In this document: one piece after another, positions 8,510-18,478 of the stretch | How the letters are laid out: each line of letters starts with the position of its first letter | How positions within the stretch are numbered: the stretch's first letter is position 1 | Assembly (NCBI GenBank): GCA_903836465.1 | Contig: CAILRB010000066.1 | Coordinates: 1 to 64,000, forward strand | From: an uncultured Chlorobiaceae bacterium | Lineage (GTDB): Bacteria > Bacteroidota > Chlorobiia > Chlorobiales > Chlorobiaceae | Length of the DNA stretch: 64,000 nt | Direction of reading: 5' to 3' | Made by a program: the position numbers and the translations under genes | The notes under the pieces: generated by a model | The model's input: the letters and a program-made list of their open reading frames with translations, nothing else | Told to the model about the DNA's origin: nothing | The model's database searches: none

Positions 8510-10018
8510 CTAAAGTTTCGAGACAAAATCAAGTGCAGGAACAAAATGTTCTCCCACAGCGACTTCAGAAGGTGTTGCACCGCATGCAATGGCGACAAGC
8601 TCCGAAATATAGTAGACGGGCATCTGTTTGATGTCCCCGAACCGCTTTCTCATGCTGCCCTGACGCATGTCAAGATTTGCCTGACAAAGAGGACATGCGA
8701 CAACAAAAGCATCCGCTCCATTGTCAGCAGCATTTTTCGCTATGGAGTGGGTAAGCTCTTCAACAAGCGGCTGTTGTGCAAGCGTGAGTCCTGCCCCACA
8801 ACACTCAATCTTGAATGCCCAGTCGACGGGCGTGGCTCCAAGGGCGCTCATAATTGCCTCCATTTTGATCGGGTTTTCCGGATCATCAAAACCCATATCG
8901 TCCATCGGTCGAACCAGAAGGCAGCCATAATAGCAGGCAAGAGTAAGACCTGTTAGAGGTTTTTTTACCCTTTTTTTGATCTCCTCTGGATCCATTGCCT
9001 CAAGAAGTTGGGTAACGCCAATAAATTCAGCAGTGCAGGTTGGCTTTATACCGGTAATCGAAAGGACTTCCTCGCGAAGTTCAGGCGAAGCCATCAGCGC
9101 TTTTCTTGTGGTGACCTGGCGGTTCTGGCATGCCGCGCAGGGTGCCAGAACCAGTGTCAGCCCCTGTGCATCAGCAAGCGCCTGATTCCTTGCGGGCAAA
9201 AGCACTGCCAGTTTGTGATTGGTTGCATGTGCCGATGTTGCTCCACAGCAGTTCCAGTCCTCGATTTCCTGAAGTTTCAGGCCGAGAAGAGAACACATTT
9301 TTTTAACTGAAATATCATATTCTCGCGCAGTACCGCTCAGTGAGCAGCCAGGATAGTATCCGATGGTCATACCCGGCTTGATTGAATGAGGGGTCTTTGG
9401 AATAAAATCTTTTTGTGTCGGATGGCGTTTTGGTGCTGTCAAGTGAGAGTGATTTTCGGAAGCCACAAAGATTTTTTCAATCTGATCTTTTCCTTTTACG
9501 CCACCTTTTCCCGTCAGGGCATGTAATGGCTTGATCTTTCCGCTCATGATCATTTTCATGCCTGATTCTGAATCCTGAAGAAAAGATCTTGTGCGAAGCT
9601 TATAGCTGCTGACAAGTGAAAGTTCTTCCAGACGGCCATGTTTGCGTACGTTATTGAGGAATGAGACATGAAAAGCCGTAACCAGTTTCATGGCTTTGCT
9701 TTCTGATATCAAGCCCTTTTCGAGGGCAAGTGATCTGAGCGAGTCCATGGTTGCTGCGATATCCATGTTCTGAGGACATCGGGCAGTGCAGGTCATACAG
9801 CCGACACAGAACCAGAGTGCCTCGCTTTTTAAAGCCTCTTCAATATAGCCAGCCTGGACGAGACGCATGATCCGTGCGGGGGGGCTATCCATGAAAGCTC
9901 CAGACGGGCAGCCCGCCGTACATTTTCCACACTGGTAGCAGCAGTTGTAATCATTGCCGGTGGATTCCTCAAGCCGATGCTTGAGAGCATCAGTTACTGT
10001 CATTAGGATTTTTGACAC
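8510..10018 (-). CDS. hdrCB: HdrC-HdrB fusion subunit
   Basis: A 502-residue protein joining HdrC and HdrB. Residues 1-100 are HdrC-like with two 4Fe-4S motifs (CYQCGKCTAGCPSG and CVGCMTCTARCPQN). From about 215 onward come two CCG domains: YYPGCSLSG, WNCCGAT, APCAACQ and then CYYGCLLVR, ECCGAGL, ACPLCQ. In methanogens the CCG domains hold the noncubane clusters that reduce the heterodisulfide; in GSB the natural disulfide is unknown. The annotated start is GTG; an ATG five codons later (10003) is an equally likely start. It is the first gene of the six-gene operon. Confidence 0.88.
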   Translation of the reverse strand: MSKILMTVTDALKHRLEESTGNDYNCCYQCGKCTAGCPSGAFMDSPPARIMRLVQAGYIEEALKSEALWFCVGCMTCTARCPQNMDIAATMDSLRSLALEKGLISESKAMKLVTAFHVSFLNNVRKHGRLEELSLVSSYKLRTRSFLQDSESGMKMIMSGKIKPLHALTGKGGVKGKDQIEKIFVASENHSHLTAPKRHPTQKDFIPKTPHSIKPGMTIGYYPGCSLSGTAREYDISVKKMCSLLGLKLQEIEDWNCCGATSAHATNHKLAVLLPARNQALADAQGLTLVLAPCAACQNRQVTTRKALMASPELREEVLSITGIKPTCTAEFIGVTQLLEAMDPEEIKKRVKKPLTGLTLACYYGCLLVRPMDDMGFDDPENPIKMEAIMSALGATPVDWAFKIECCGAGLTLAQQPLVEELTHSIAKNAADNGADAFVVACPLCQANLDMRQGSMRKRFGDIKQMPVYYISELVAIACGATPSEVAVGEHFVPALDFVSKL

Positions 10019-10447
10019 GTGGTATATGCTTTTACTTGGAGCGGGAAGTGAAATGATACCTACAAATATGTTAATTAAAAAATTTCTAAAGTCAAATTAA
10101 AGGGCGTGATTCCTTATCAAATAAAGATATTGCATAACAGAAAATGCTGATACCCAAAAATCACTTTTAATAATGTAAGTTGTATACCTAAAATACGTTA
10201 TAGAAAAAGTGCAACATTAGCATTACTAAAACTATAACAAACAACACTGATAATGACAAAAGCGTTCAATGCGATGATTAAAAATAATTGCGATTATAAA
10301 ATATCCGGGCAATTAATTTTTCTTGATCATGTAAACGAGGATTGATCGGGAAAATATGGGGAAGCCCATTGATATGATGCTCTTTTTTCTTATGATAAAG
10401 ACCATTTTCTTTTTCTTTATGATGAATGATTTTTTTGTTTCGAGATT
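10019..10447. promoter_or_regulatory. Divergent promoter region of hdr-flx operon and aminotransferase
   Basis: A 429-bp AT-rich region between divergent genes, so it must contain both promoters. A short inverted repeat (ATAAAG...CTTTAT, about 10394-10423) precedes the aminotransferase. I could not assign clear -35/-10 boxes or a known operator such as a Rex site. Confidence 0.5.
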
Positions 10448-11647
10448 ATGTTCGATGAAATAGAGTTTGACAAGATCAAACGCCTTCCAAAGTATGTTTT
10501 TGCGGCGGTTAATGAGCTTAAAATGGCTGAACGGCGAGCAGGAGAGGATGTTATCGATTTTTCAATGGGTAATCCTGACGGACCAACACCCCAGCATATT
10601 GTTGATAAACTGATTGAAAGTATCAATAAACCCCGAACCCACGGCTATTCAGTCTCAAAAGGTATCTACAAGCTGCGTGGTGCGGTAGGTACCTGGTACA
10701 AGCGCAAGTACAACGTCGATCTTGATCTGGATCGCGAGGTTGTGGCGACGATGGGCTCAAAAGAGGGGTATGTACATCTTGTTCAGGCAATAACCAACCC
10801 TGGTGATCTTGCCATGGTGCCGGATCCCTGTTATCCCATCCATTCCCAGGCATTCATCCTTGCAGGCGGGAATGTTCATCGCCTGAAGCTTGAACTTAAG
10901 GACGATTTTACTCTTGACGAAGAGGGCTTTTTCCAGAACATTGAAAAAGCGCTCCGCGAATCATCGCCAAAGCCAAAGTATCTGGTGGTAAATTTTCCGA
11001 ATAATCCCACAACTGCTACCGTTGAGCTTCCCTTTTACGAAAAACTGGTCGATATAGCCCGCCAGGAGCGGTTTTACATTATCAGTGATATTGCCTACGC
11101 TGAACTGACCTTTGATGGTTATGTGACCCCATCAATCCTTCAGGTGCCCGGAGCAAAGGATGTTGCCGTTGAGAGCTATACCTTGTCGAAAACCTACAAT
11201 ATGGCCGGGTGGCGTGTCGGCTTTATGGTTGGTAATGCCAAGCTGATCGGCGCCCTCGAAAAAATCAAAAGCTGGCTCGATTATGGAACCTTCACTCCGA
11301 TACAGGTTGCCTCAACCATTGCGCTGACTGAAGATCAGAGCTGTGTTCAGGAGATCTGTGAAGTGTACCGCAAACGGCGTGATGTTATGGTTAAAAGTTT
11401 TATCAATGCCGGTTGGCCGGTGGTCTCACCCCGTGCAAGCATGTTTGTCTGGGCTCAGATTCCCGAACCATTCAGGCATCTGGGCAGTCTTGAGTTCAGC
11501 AAAAAGCTGCTGAGTGATGCAAAGGTAGCGGTCAGTCCGGGTATAGGCTTTGGTGCTTATGGAGATGACTGCGTGCGGATTGCCATGATTGAGAATGAGG
11601 AGCGTATCCGTCAGGCTGCTCGGAACATCAAAAAGTTTCTACGCTGA
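10448..11647 (+). CDS. Class I/II PLP aminotransferase (AlaC-like)
   Basis: A 399-residue fold-type I aminotransferase. Visible motifs: substrate-loop DFSMGNPDGP near 38, the cofactor-ring segment ATMGSKEGY near 100, NFPNNPT near 178, ISDIAYAEL near 206, and the PLP lysine in TLSKTYNMAGWRVG near 235. Phosphate-binding and C-terminal residues are present. Sequence style is nearest AlaC/YfdZ-type alanine or methionine transaminases; LL-diaminopimelate aminotransferase is a less likely alternative. Its stop codon (11645-11647) directly touches the stop of the convergent NACHT gene, with no spacer or terminator. Confidence 0.85.
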   Translation: MFDEIEFDKIKRLPKYVFAAVNELKMAERRAGEDVIDFSMGNPDGPTPQHIVDKLIESINKPRTHGYSVSKGIYKLRGAVGTWYKRKYNVDLDLDREVVATMGSKEGYVHLVQAITNPGDLAMVPDPCYPIHSQAFILAGGNVHRLKLELKDDFTLDEEGFFQNIEKALRESSPKPKYLVVNFPNNPTTATVELPFYEKLVDIARQERFYIISDIAYAELTFDGYVTPSILQVPGAKDVAVESYTLSKTYNMAGWRVGFMVGNAKLIGALEKIKSWLDYGTFTPIQVASTIALTEDQSCVQEICEVYRKRRDVMVKSFINAGWPVVSPRASMFVWAQIPEPFRHLGSLEFSKKLLSDAKVAVSPGIGFGAYGDDCVRIAMIENEERIRQAARNIKKFLR

Positions 11648-13918
11648 TTACGGTACGAAGACAAGGCGGAAACCCACAAAGTTGAAACAGCCCACAGGAT
11701 CGCAACTGCTTCGATAAGCTGACCGGCAGTCCCTGGCCCCGCTGTCCCAGCCTCCGCCTCGAAGCACATGGTTCGAACCTTTTGCCTGGTTATCAGGGTT
11801 TGTAACTATGCCTTTCGATCTGCATTCGTCATAAAAACTCCCTTCAAACCTGTCAAGGCACAACTCCCAGACATTGCCATGCATATTATAAAGACCCCAG
11901 GTATTTGGAGTAAAGCTGTCAACCGGGACAGTATTTTTTCTGAACATCCCTTTTTTATAATTATTGTAAGGGTAATCCCCATTATAGTTTGCCTGTTCCG
12001 TAGTAAGATTGTCTCCCGTAGTGAATGGCGTCGATGTAGCGCCACCTGCGCGACAGGCATACTCCCATTCTGCTTCAGTCGGAAGCCTGAATATCTTGCC
12101 TGATTTCTCTGACAGCCATCTGCAATAAGCATCAGCATCATTCCAGCTTACATATAATACAGGATGGTTATATTCCTCTGGTTGTCGTTCCTTACCTGAC
12201 GGCCCATTCCGCCAGTTTAAGCTCTCTTTTTCTCTCGATTCTTTTCCATCCCAAATACCGCTGCAGTTTTCTTTTTCGGCGTCGGTCTGATACTTTGAAT
12301 TTTCTATGAATTTTTTAAAATCAGCTACAGTAACAACATATTTACAAAAATAAAAATCAGAAAGCCTGACAAGATGTTTTGTTTCTCTTTCTTTTATTCT
12401 GTCAATTTCATTTTCAGGACTTCCCATTAAAAATTCACCGCCTTTTATCGGTACATAATTCATTGAGAGAAGTGATGTTGGAGCCATTATTTCCGAACAA
12501 AAATTTTTTGTCATATCCATGCCGAAAAATTCAAATCGTATTGCAAAATCAAAGTTGTTAGAAGAAAATTGGTTATTGATTTCTTTTGCCAACAAATATT
12601 CAAGAATTGATTTATGTGCAAATTTCCAATTCAAATTTGCGTCGCAGGTTAATAACGATTTCCCTGTTGCCTCATCAGGCGATAAGTCATAACCACACTC
12701 AGATGCTATTTCTATGGCCCTTTCTTTTGAAATATGTAAAACACCATCAGTTATCCATTTATTATAGATTTCAAGTGCTACATTTATTGAGAATTTTTGT
12801 AAAGCATCAATAAAAATTTTTCTATCACTTTCTTTTTTCCATTTTTTGCTTTCACGTTCCAGCCATTTTTCAATAAGTGTTTCAAAAATTTGAGAACTAC
12901 TGGTATACACCTTTTCATCCTCTAACAGATAATCCATATAACTCATCAACATGGGACGAACCATAAGATTTTTGCTGTTTTTAACAATCTGCAAAGCAAT
13001 TTCTTTTTTTCTTCCATGACGGTATTTCAGAATACTATAACCGTATTTTCGATCCAGATACTTATGCACATCGGTATCAGAAAACGGAAAGATGTAATAT
13101 TTCTGAAATTTATGACGCCCTCGACCATCTCTTCTTATGCTCAGCTCATACAAGTCATCCTCTTGTTGCGGGAAATATTGTGTGCGACAGGTAATAACAA
13201 CCTCCTTATACCTGCATGTATCAGTAACAATTTGACTCACTCGTTGCTCAAATGCGCTTTCATCTGAGACGGATTTGTCTTTTGAAAAGATAAACGGGTC
13301 TTCATCAAGACCATCCAGTAAAAGAATTGTATTTGAAATATCATCACAATTCATTTTTTTTATTCTCTCCAGAATATCATCAGGTTTATCAGCATTCAGA
13401 CTTTGAAAACGGAGCAGTTTGATAGTATATCGCTTGCCAAACAGAAAATTTATATACGAATAATTTTGCAGATATAAATTAAGCATAAAGGCAGTTTTAC
13501 CCATTCCAGAATCTGCCAGCACAAGATAATACTTGTTATGTTCAATATTTTCATTGAACGATCTCTTTAACATAAAGTCTATAAGATCATAGGGTTGACC
13601 GGTATGTTTGTATACTTCACTTGGATTATCATACCTGTTCGGTGATTTTTCCGCTGCGGTTGTCCTGATAAAAATTTTACTTAAATCTTTTATATAATCC
13701 ATTTCAAATTCAGGCTTCAGATCCCTTGCTTTATTAATAATCCCATGCCATTCAATCAACTGTTTAAACTTTTTTCTGACAAAATAAACAAGTGAACCTC
13801 CTGAAGAAAAAACAATAATCAGCGAGAATAAATAAAAATAGTTTTCATCAATTCCCGTCAACTCCAGAAGTTTATTAAAAAAAGGTAATTTGGCAAGTTC
13901 TTCAAATATTTTATTCAT
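11648..13918 (-). CDS. Membrane-anchored NACHT NTPase with C-terminal FGE-sulfatase (C-type-lectin fold) domain
   Basis: A 756-residue multidomain protein. One membrane segment lies near 27-48 (FSLIIVFSSGGSLVYF, flanked by RKKFK). A NACHT-type STAND NTPase follows, with Walker A ADSGMGKT at 135-142, Walker B ILLLDGLDED near 197 and a sensor-like VVITCRTQYF near 240. A helical segment spans about 300-480. From about 485 there is a formylglycine-generating-enzyme-like domain (GGEFLMGSPENE, RLPTEAEWEYACRAGG, GLYNMHGNVWEL, VLRGGGWDSG, VGFRLVFV). The domain is probably a ligand-binding C-type-lectin fold, not an enzyme. The N-terminal two thirds are AT-rich compared with neighbours, suggesting transfer. 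This STAND architecture suggests a conflict or sensing role; the C-terminal tail looks retroelement-diversified. Confidence 0.85.
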   Translation of the reverse strand: MNKIFEELAKLPFFNKLLELTGIDENYFYLFSLIIVFSSGGSLVYFVRKKFKQLIEWHGIINKARDLKPEFEMDYIKDLSKIFIRTTAAEKSPNRYDNPSEVYKHTGQPYDLIDFMLKRSFNENIEHNKYYLVLADSGMGKTAFMLNLYLQNYSYINFLFGKRYTIKLLRFQSLNADKPDDILERIKKMNCDDISNTILLLDGLDEDPFIFSKDKSVSDESAFEQRVSQIVTDTCRYKEVVITCRTQYFPQQEDDLYELSIRRDGRGRHKFQKYYIFPFSDTDVHKYLDRKYGYSILKYRHGRKKEIALQIVKNSKNLMVRPMLMSYMDYLLEDEKVYTSSSQIFETLIEKWLERESKKWKKESDRKIFIDALQKFSINVALEIYNKWITDGVLHISKERAIEIASECGYDLSPDEATGKSLLTCDANLNWKFAHKSILEYLLAKEINNQFSSNNFDFAIRFEFFGMDMTKNFCSEIMAPTSLLSMNYVPIKGGEFLMGSPENEIDRIKERETKHLVRLSDFYFCKYVVTVADFKKFIENSKYQTDAEKENCSGIWDGKESREKESLNWRNGPSGKERQPEEYNHPVLYVSWNDADAYCRWLSEKSGKIFRLPTEAEWEYACRAGGATSTPFTTGDNLTTEQANYNGDYPYNNYKKGMFRKNTVPVDSFTPNTWGLYNMHGNVWELCLDRFEGSFYDECRSKGIVTNPDNQAKGSNHVLRGGGWDSGARDCRSAYRSSCDPVGCFNFVGFRLVFVP
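11660..11767 (-). other. Candidate DGR variable region at the 3' end of the NACHT-FGE gene
   Basis: The last about 36 codons encode VLRGGGW, then DSG, ARD, CRSAY, RSSCD, PVGCFNF and VGFRL. Known diversity-generating retroelement targets have the same frame with Asn codons in a template (RGGSWNNN..R.A.RNNN.P..RNNN.GFRL). Here the positions expected as AAC/AAT read GAC, AGC, GAC, TAT, AGC, AGT, TGC, GAT, GGC, TGT, TTC and TTT. In these codons the first two bases vary while the third stays C or T, as adenine-specific mutagenesis predicts. One codon (GGG) does not fit an AAC/AAT origin. No template repeat or reverse transcriptase was found in this window. Confidence 0.6.
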
Positions 13919-14039
13919 TGCATAAATGTGATTATGATTGAATCATAATATTATTCTCAATAGTTTCAGATATTTGCAAATAGGTCAAAATCTGCATCTC
14001 GCTAACCACATTTACCGCAGACCTCTCTGCCAGATATCC

Positions 14040-14288
14040 TCAGAACAAAGTTGTGACAACATGATCATGCGAAATGAGCTGAACCTGAAAATTCATCTCC
14101 CTTGTCAGGGTATTGACATAAATATACTCATATTTCACAGAACGCAATAATTGTTCGATCAACATATTTTCAATCGCTGTACCTTTACAGTAAATTGAAA
14201 TTTTGCTCTTTCCATCGTTGATTACAGCCGTAACATGCATCTCACTTGTAAACAGGTAACCCTCGTCGGAGTTCTGAACGTTGTCCAC
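14040..14288 (-). CDS. Hypothetical small protein
   Basis: An 82-codon frame with a GTG start (an ATG at 14240 would give 66 residues). The amphipathic beta-rich pattern MHVTAVINDGKSKISIYCKG and the helix IENMLIEQLLRSVKYEY look protein-like, but I recognise no family. It lies alone between nnr and the NACHT gene, in their direction, with no clear ribosome-binding site. It could be the remnant of a longer gene. No other gene is evident in 13919-14557. Confidence 0.3.
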   Translation of the reverse strand: MDNVQNSDEGYLFTSEMHVTAVINDGKSKISIYCKGTAIENMLIEQLLRSVKYEYIYVNTLTREMNFQVQLISHDHVVTTLF

Positions 14289-14557
14289 TCAGGACTCGCT
14301 CTCATGATAACGGTCAAAGATATGAACCGGCACAGGGGAAGTGATGCTGTTTCAGCAGGGTTTGACAGTCATAACGTTGAAAGATACTGGAGAGGTATTT
14401 TCACTTTGGCAGGCCTTGATAAGGTTATAGCCTGATGGAGTATGGTACAAACCAGTACCACTAACTTCTGAAAAAAGATTTGGGAAGAATGATGCTTATA
14501 AGATATAACCTGAAGAAAAATAGTATGTTATTGCTGTTAAGCTTTTCTTTGGCGCCG

Positions 14558-16138
14558 CTATTCTTCTCTTGCAAAAATCTCTTCAATAGCCTGCTGGATA
14601 GTGTCAACAACCATGCCTGAGGATACAAGACTTGCTATGTCGCTTGCAAGGTCACCAGCACGGCCATGAAACCATGCGGCTGCGGCTGCAGTATTGAAGA
14701 GATCTCCCCCTTTTGCTGCCAGAGCGGCAATCATGCCTGAGAGAACATCTCCTGACCCTGCGGTTCCAAGTGCTTCAGTGCCGCTCGTGTTGAGGAGTGT
14801 GGTTCCATCTTTTCCTGCAATAACCGTTGGGTTCCCTTTCAGAAGAATGGTTACTCCATAGTTGCCCGCAAATTGTTGTGCAGTTTCAACAGGATCGGCA
14901 GCAATCAGTTCAACCGGTATGTCAGAGAGACGGCTGAACTCTCCATAATGAGGGGTGAGCAGCGCGTTCTTGCATTTGCTTAAGGCTTCTGATAGTCCAG
15001 TGGATGAGATGGCATAGAGTGCATCGGCATCAAGAATCAGCTTCTTTTCGGTAATTTCGGAACAGGTCAGCAGCTTTCTTACCAGATTGATGGAGTTCTG
15101 GTCGCGTCCGAGACCGCATCCGATCAGAATTACATCGGCCCAACATGCTTTTTCAAGAATTGTGGCAATATCTCGCCCGATGACTACCGCTTCCGGTATG
15201 GCAAGGTGAATGGTATTCGCAAGAGAGATGGGCAGACAGACGCAGATGTATCCAGCGCCGGTTTTCATAGCAGCTCTGGCAGAAAGGATGACTGCACCAG
15301 CCATTGAGGCATTATCTGTTTGTGAACCGGCAATGATCAGTACTTTACCGTTGGTATGTTTTGCGCTTGCTGGATCTCTCAGGCTGAATTGTTCAGAGGC
15401 AAATGCCTGGTCGATCATCTGGCAAGAAGGGGAGTCGAGAAGAAAGCGGGGAATGGAGATCTCTGCAACGTGAACCTCTCCGCAACAGCCGGGTCCGTCA
15501 TTCAGGTAAAAACCTCTTTTCAAAAAGGCCATGGTAACGGTAACATCTGCCATGACTGATGGTGCGGAAGAAAGGCCCGTGGTGGCATCAAGCCCGGAAG
15601 GAATGTCAATCGCGATAGTCAGGGCGCCCGTATTTTCGTGAAGAGTGTTGATAAGCTCTATGCCTTCACAGAGTGGGGAGGGAAGTTCTGTTCCTGGTTT
15701 GGTCAGGCGAAGTCCGGTGCCAGTAATGGCGTCGATGAGAACGTCGTAGCTTGTTTCTGCGACACAGGGCAACGCTTCATCGCTGCTTGTGAAGATACGC
15801 AGGTTTGTTGTGTGCTCTCTGTAGGTTTCGAGAATAGAGAGTCCATCGTGGTTGATTCCTTGCAGCTCTGTTTTGGGATAAAGGAGAACGAGATCGACTG
15901 AGGCTTCGAGATTGAGGAGATGGCGAGCGAGCACAAAGCCATCACCGCCGTTATTCCCTTTGCCGCAGACGACAAGAAAAGAGATACCGGAAAATGAATC
16001 CATTTGCAGGTGCTCCCTGATAATACGAAGGCATTCATGTCCGGCAAGCTCCATAAGGCGAGTTTCGCCGATATGGAGCAGCTCAATTGCCGCCATGTCG
16101 GCCTTTTGCATCTCGGGTGCGGTTACAACAGGCAGCAT
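14558..16138 (-). CDS. nnr: Bifunctional NAD(P)HX epimerase/dehydratase
   Basis: A 526-residue fusion of the two metabolite-repair enzymes. The N-terminal YjeF_N epimerase (about 1-215) has VVCGKGNNGGDGFV and AIDIPSGLDA. The C-terminal ADP-dependent dehydratase (about 235-520) has LIIAGSQ, LTPHYGEF, LLKGNPTVIAG and the nucleotide-binding GTAGSGDVLSGMIAAL. It repairs hydrated NADH and NADPH in the cytoplasm. It sits 31 bp downstream of purL and is the last gene of an apparent secA-purL-nnr transcript. Confidence 0.93.
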   Translation of the reverse strand: MLPVVTAPEMQKADMAAIELLHIGETRLMELAGHECLRIIREHLQMDSFSGISFLVVCGKGNNGGDGFVLARHLLNLEASVDLVLLYPKTELQGINHDGLSILETYREHTTNLRIFTSSDEALPCVAETSYDVLIDAITGTGLRLTKPGTELPSPLCEGIELINTLHENTGALTIAIDIPSGLDATTGLSSAPSVMADVTVTMAFLKRGFYLNDGPGCCGEVHVAEISIPRFLLDSPSCQMIDQAFASEQFSLRDPASAKHTNGKVLIIAGSQTDNASMAGAVILSARAAMKTGAGYICVCLPISLANTIHLAIPEAVVIGRDIATILEKACWADVILIGCGLGRDQNSINLVRKLLTCSEITEKKLILDADALYAISSTGLSEALSKCKNALLTPHYGEFSRLSDIPVELIAADPVETAQQFAGNYGVTILLKGNPTVIAGKDGTTLLNTSGTEALGTAGSGDVLSGMIAALAAKGGDLFNTAAAAAWFHGRAGDLASDIASLVSSGMVVDTIQQAIEEIFAREE

Positions 16139-16169
16139 GATGGCTCCTTATTTTCTTTATCAGGATGGT

Positions 16170-18452
16170 TTAAAGTTCGTCAAGGTGCAGGGCATGTTCG
16201 AGTGAGTGATAGTAAGCATTTTTAAGCTCATCAATCGTGAAGGCAAGTATCTTTTTGCCGTTCAAGGCTATAGCTGCATCCTGTTCAATAACTTGTCCTA
16301 TGACACAGAGCGGCACATTGTGTTTTGCTGCCGTCTCCATCACCTCGCGACTTTTGTCTGGAGCCATGCTGATCACGACTCTTCCCTGAGCTTCTGAAAA
16401 GAGTTGTTGCTGGATGCGAAAAGGGGAATTCTCTGCATATTCAAGATCAACGGTGAAGCCGAGGGGAGCTTCGGCATTCATAATGGCTTTTTCAGCAAGA
16501 GCGACAAAGAGGCCACCGTCTGAAATATCATGGGCGGAATGCAGAAGTTTTCTTTCGGCCATGGTTACAAGCAGTCGTTGAAGGTTTGTTTCGTGCTCAA
16601 GGTCGATTGATGGAGCCTCCTGGCCGGGAGTGCCGTACTGCATCACCAGGTATTCTGAACCGTCAAGCGAGAGTAGCGGATCTCCCAGAAGAATGATGGT
16701 GTCACCAGGGTGGGTGAAGGTTGATCCGACGAGATTGTCGATATCATCAAGCAGACCAATCATACCGATTGTAGGAGTTGGGTAGATGGCTGTGCGCACA
16801 CCAGCAATGAAGGTTTCATTATAAAAACTGACGTTTCCACCGGTAACCGGAGTATTGAAAGCTCTGCATGCTTCACCCATGCCTTTGACCGACTCCCTGA
16901 ACTGGAAGTAAACCTCCGGTTTATAGGGATTACCGAAATTAAGGCAGTTGGTTATGGCCAGAGGTTTGGCTCCGGAACAGGCAATATTTCTGGCGCATTC
17001 AGCAACGGCTATTTTGCCGCCCGCCAAAGGATTGAGATAGACGTAACGGGCGTTGCAGTCCGTTTTCATGGCGATACCTTTTTTCGTCCCCTTGATGCGG
17101 ATCACTGCAGCATCGGTGTGGCCTACCGGAGTTACCGTATTGGTCTGTACCATGGAATCATACTGCCTGTAGACCCATTGTTTGCTGGCTATATTGGGAC
17201 GTGCAAGCACTTCAAGGCTGATCGCCTTAAAGTCGAGGGTGTTGTCGTCAGCAAGCTCTGCAACCGGAGTCTCCGGTTTTTTTTCAATGGCTTCACGGAT
17301 ATAGACCGGTGCTCCACCTCCAAGCACAAGCGATTCGGCTGGAATTTCTACCACCACAGCACCATGGTGCAAAACTCTCAGATGGTTGTCTTCAGTGACT
17401 CGTCCGATGGTGACTGCCTGGACATCCCATTTTTTGTAAACATCAATAATTTTCTCCTCAAATCCTTTAGCGGCCACGATAAGCATCCTCTCCTGTGATT
17501 CGGAAAGCATGATTTCGTAGGCACTCATACCTGCTTCACGAATCGGCACAAGATCAAGATCAATCTCTATGCCCCCGGATCCTGTTTTTTCAATACCTCT
17601 GGCGCTCATTTCTGAAGTTGAACTGGTGATGCCGGCGGCGCCCATATCCTGCAAGCCAACCACAAAGCCGGTGGCAATGGCTTCAAGGGTAGCCTCAAGC
17701 AGCAGTTTTTCCGCAAAAGGATCTCCAACCTGGACACTTGGACGTTTGTCTTCCGAGGCTTCGCTGAGATCTTCAGAAGCGAATGTTGCACCGTGAATAC
17801 CATCTCTTCCGGTTGATGAGCCGACAATCAACACAGGGTTGTCTTTACCGAGGGCTGTTGCGCTTACGGTTTTATGGTGTTCAACAATGCCGACAGACAT
17901 GGCATTGACCAGGGGGTTGCCGGTGTAGCCCTCTTCAAAGTAGATTTCACCTCCAACGGTGGGGACGCCAAACGAATTTCCATAATCGCCGATTCCTCGC
18001 ACAACACCATCAACCAGATAGCGGACATGTGGATCTTTTGGTGAGCCGAACCGGAGAGAGTTGAGTGAGGCAACCGGTCGTGCACCCATGGTGAAAATGT
18101 CGCGGTGAATTCCGCCAACCCCTGTTGCAGCTCCCTGATAGGGCTCAACGGCTGAAGGGTGGTTGTGTGACTCAATCTTGAAGGCTACAGCCAGATTGTC
18201 GCCGATATCGACGAGACCTGCGTTTTCCTCTCCTGCAGAGGTAAGCAGAGCGGCCCCTTCACGAGGCAGGGTTTTGAGCACTGCTATGGAGTTTTTATAG
18301 CTGCAGTGTTCAGACCACATGACAGAGAAAACCCCAAGCTCCGTAAACGAGGGTGTTCTTCCGAGAATGGTACAAATCTTGCTGTATTCCTCAGCATTCA
18401 GGCCATGTTCAGCAGCAAGGGCAATCGTGACTTCAACTTCAGTATGTTTCAT
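16170..18452 (-). CDS. purL: Phosphoribosylformylglycinamidine synthase subunit PurL
   Basis: A 760-residue small-type PurL, which makes FGAM from FGAR in purine synthesis with PurQ and PurS as partners. Motifs: [23 protein letters not shown] near the start, the catalytic [13 protein letters not shown] region, [12 protein letters not shown], a [11 protein letters not shown] segment, [10 protein letters not shown] and [15 protein letters not shown]. Length fits Bacillus-type PurL, not the 1300-residue fused enzyme. It is 26 bp downstream of secA and 31 bp upstream of nnr, all on the minus strand. Confidence 0.95.
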   Translation of the reverse strand: MKHTEVEVTIALAAEHGLNAEEYSKICTILGRTPSFTELGVFSVMWSEHCSYKNSIAVLKTLPREGAALLTSAGEENAGLVDIGDNLAVAFKIESHNHPSAVEPYQGAATGVGGIHRDIFTMGARPVASLNSLRFGSPKDPHVRYLVDGVVRGIGDYGNSFGVPTVGGEIYFEEGYTGNPLVNAMSVGIVEHHKTVSATALGKDNPVLIVGSSTGRDGIHGATFASEDLSEASEDKRPSVQVGDPFAEKLLLEATLEAIATGFVVGLQDMGAAGITSSTSEMSARGIEKTGSGGIEIDLDLVPIREAGMSAYEIMLSESQERMLIVAAKGFEEKIIDVYKKWDVQAVTIGRVTEDNHLRVLHHGAVVVEIPAESLVLGGGAPVYIREAIEKKPETPVAELADDNTLDFKAISLEVLARPNIASKQWVYRQYDSMVQTNTVTPVGHTDAAVIRIKGTKKGIAMKTDCNARYVYLNPLAGGKIAVAECARNIACSGAKPLAITNCLNFGNPYKPEVYFQFRESVKGMGEACRAFNTPVTGGNVSFYNETFIAGVRTAIYPTPTIGMIGLLDDIDNLVGSTFTHPGDTIILLGDPLLSLDGSEYLVMQYGTPGQEAPSIDLEHETNLQRLLVTMAERKLLHSAHDISDGGLFVALAEKAIMNAEAPLGFTVDLEYAENSPFRIQQQLFSEAQGRVVISMAPDKSREVMETAAKHNVPLCVIGQVIEQDAAIALNGKKILAFTIDELKNAYYHSLEHALHLDEL

Positions 18453-18478
18453 TATGGAGCAGTATACGTTTCAAGATT

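Noticed and set aside
9977-10448. Rex, Fnr or riboswitch element in the hdr-flx/aminotransferase spacer
   Set aside because: No sequence matched a consensus well enough to defend.
14235-14435. Plus-strand 66-codon frame opposite the orphan ORF
   Set aside because: No family look and it overlaps a more protein-like frame on the other strand.
11648-14557. Search for a DGR template repeat and Avd/RT near the NACHT gene
   Set aside because: Reading the spacer and the flanking genes by eye found no second copy of the tail and no reverse-transcriptase motif.
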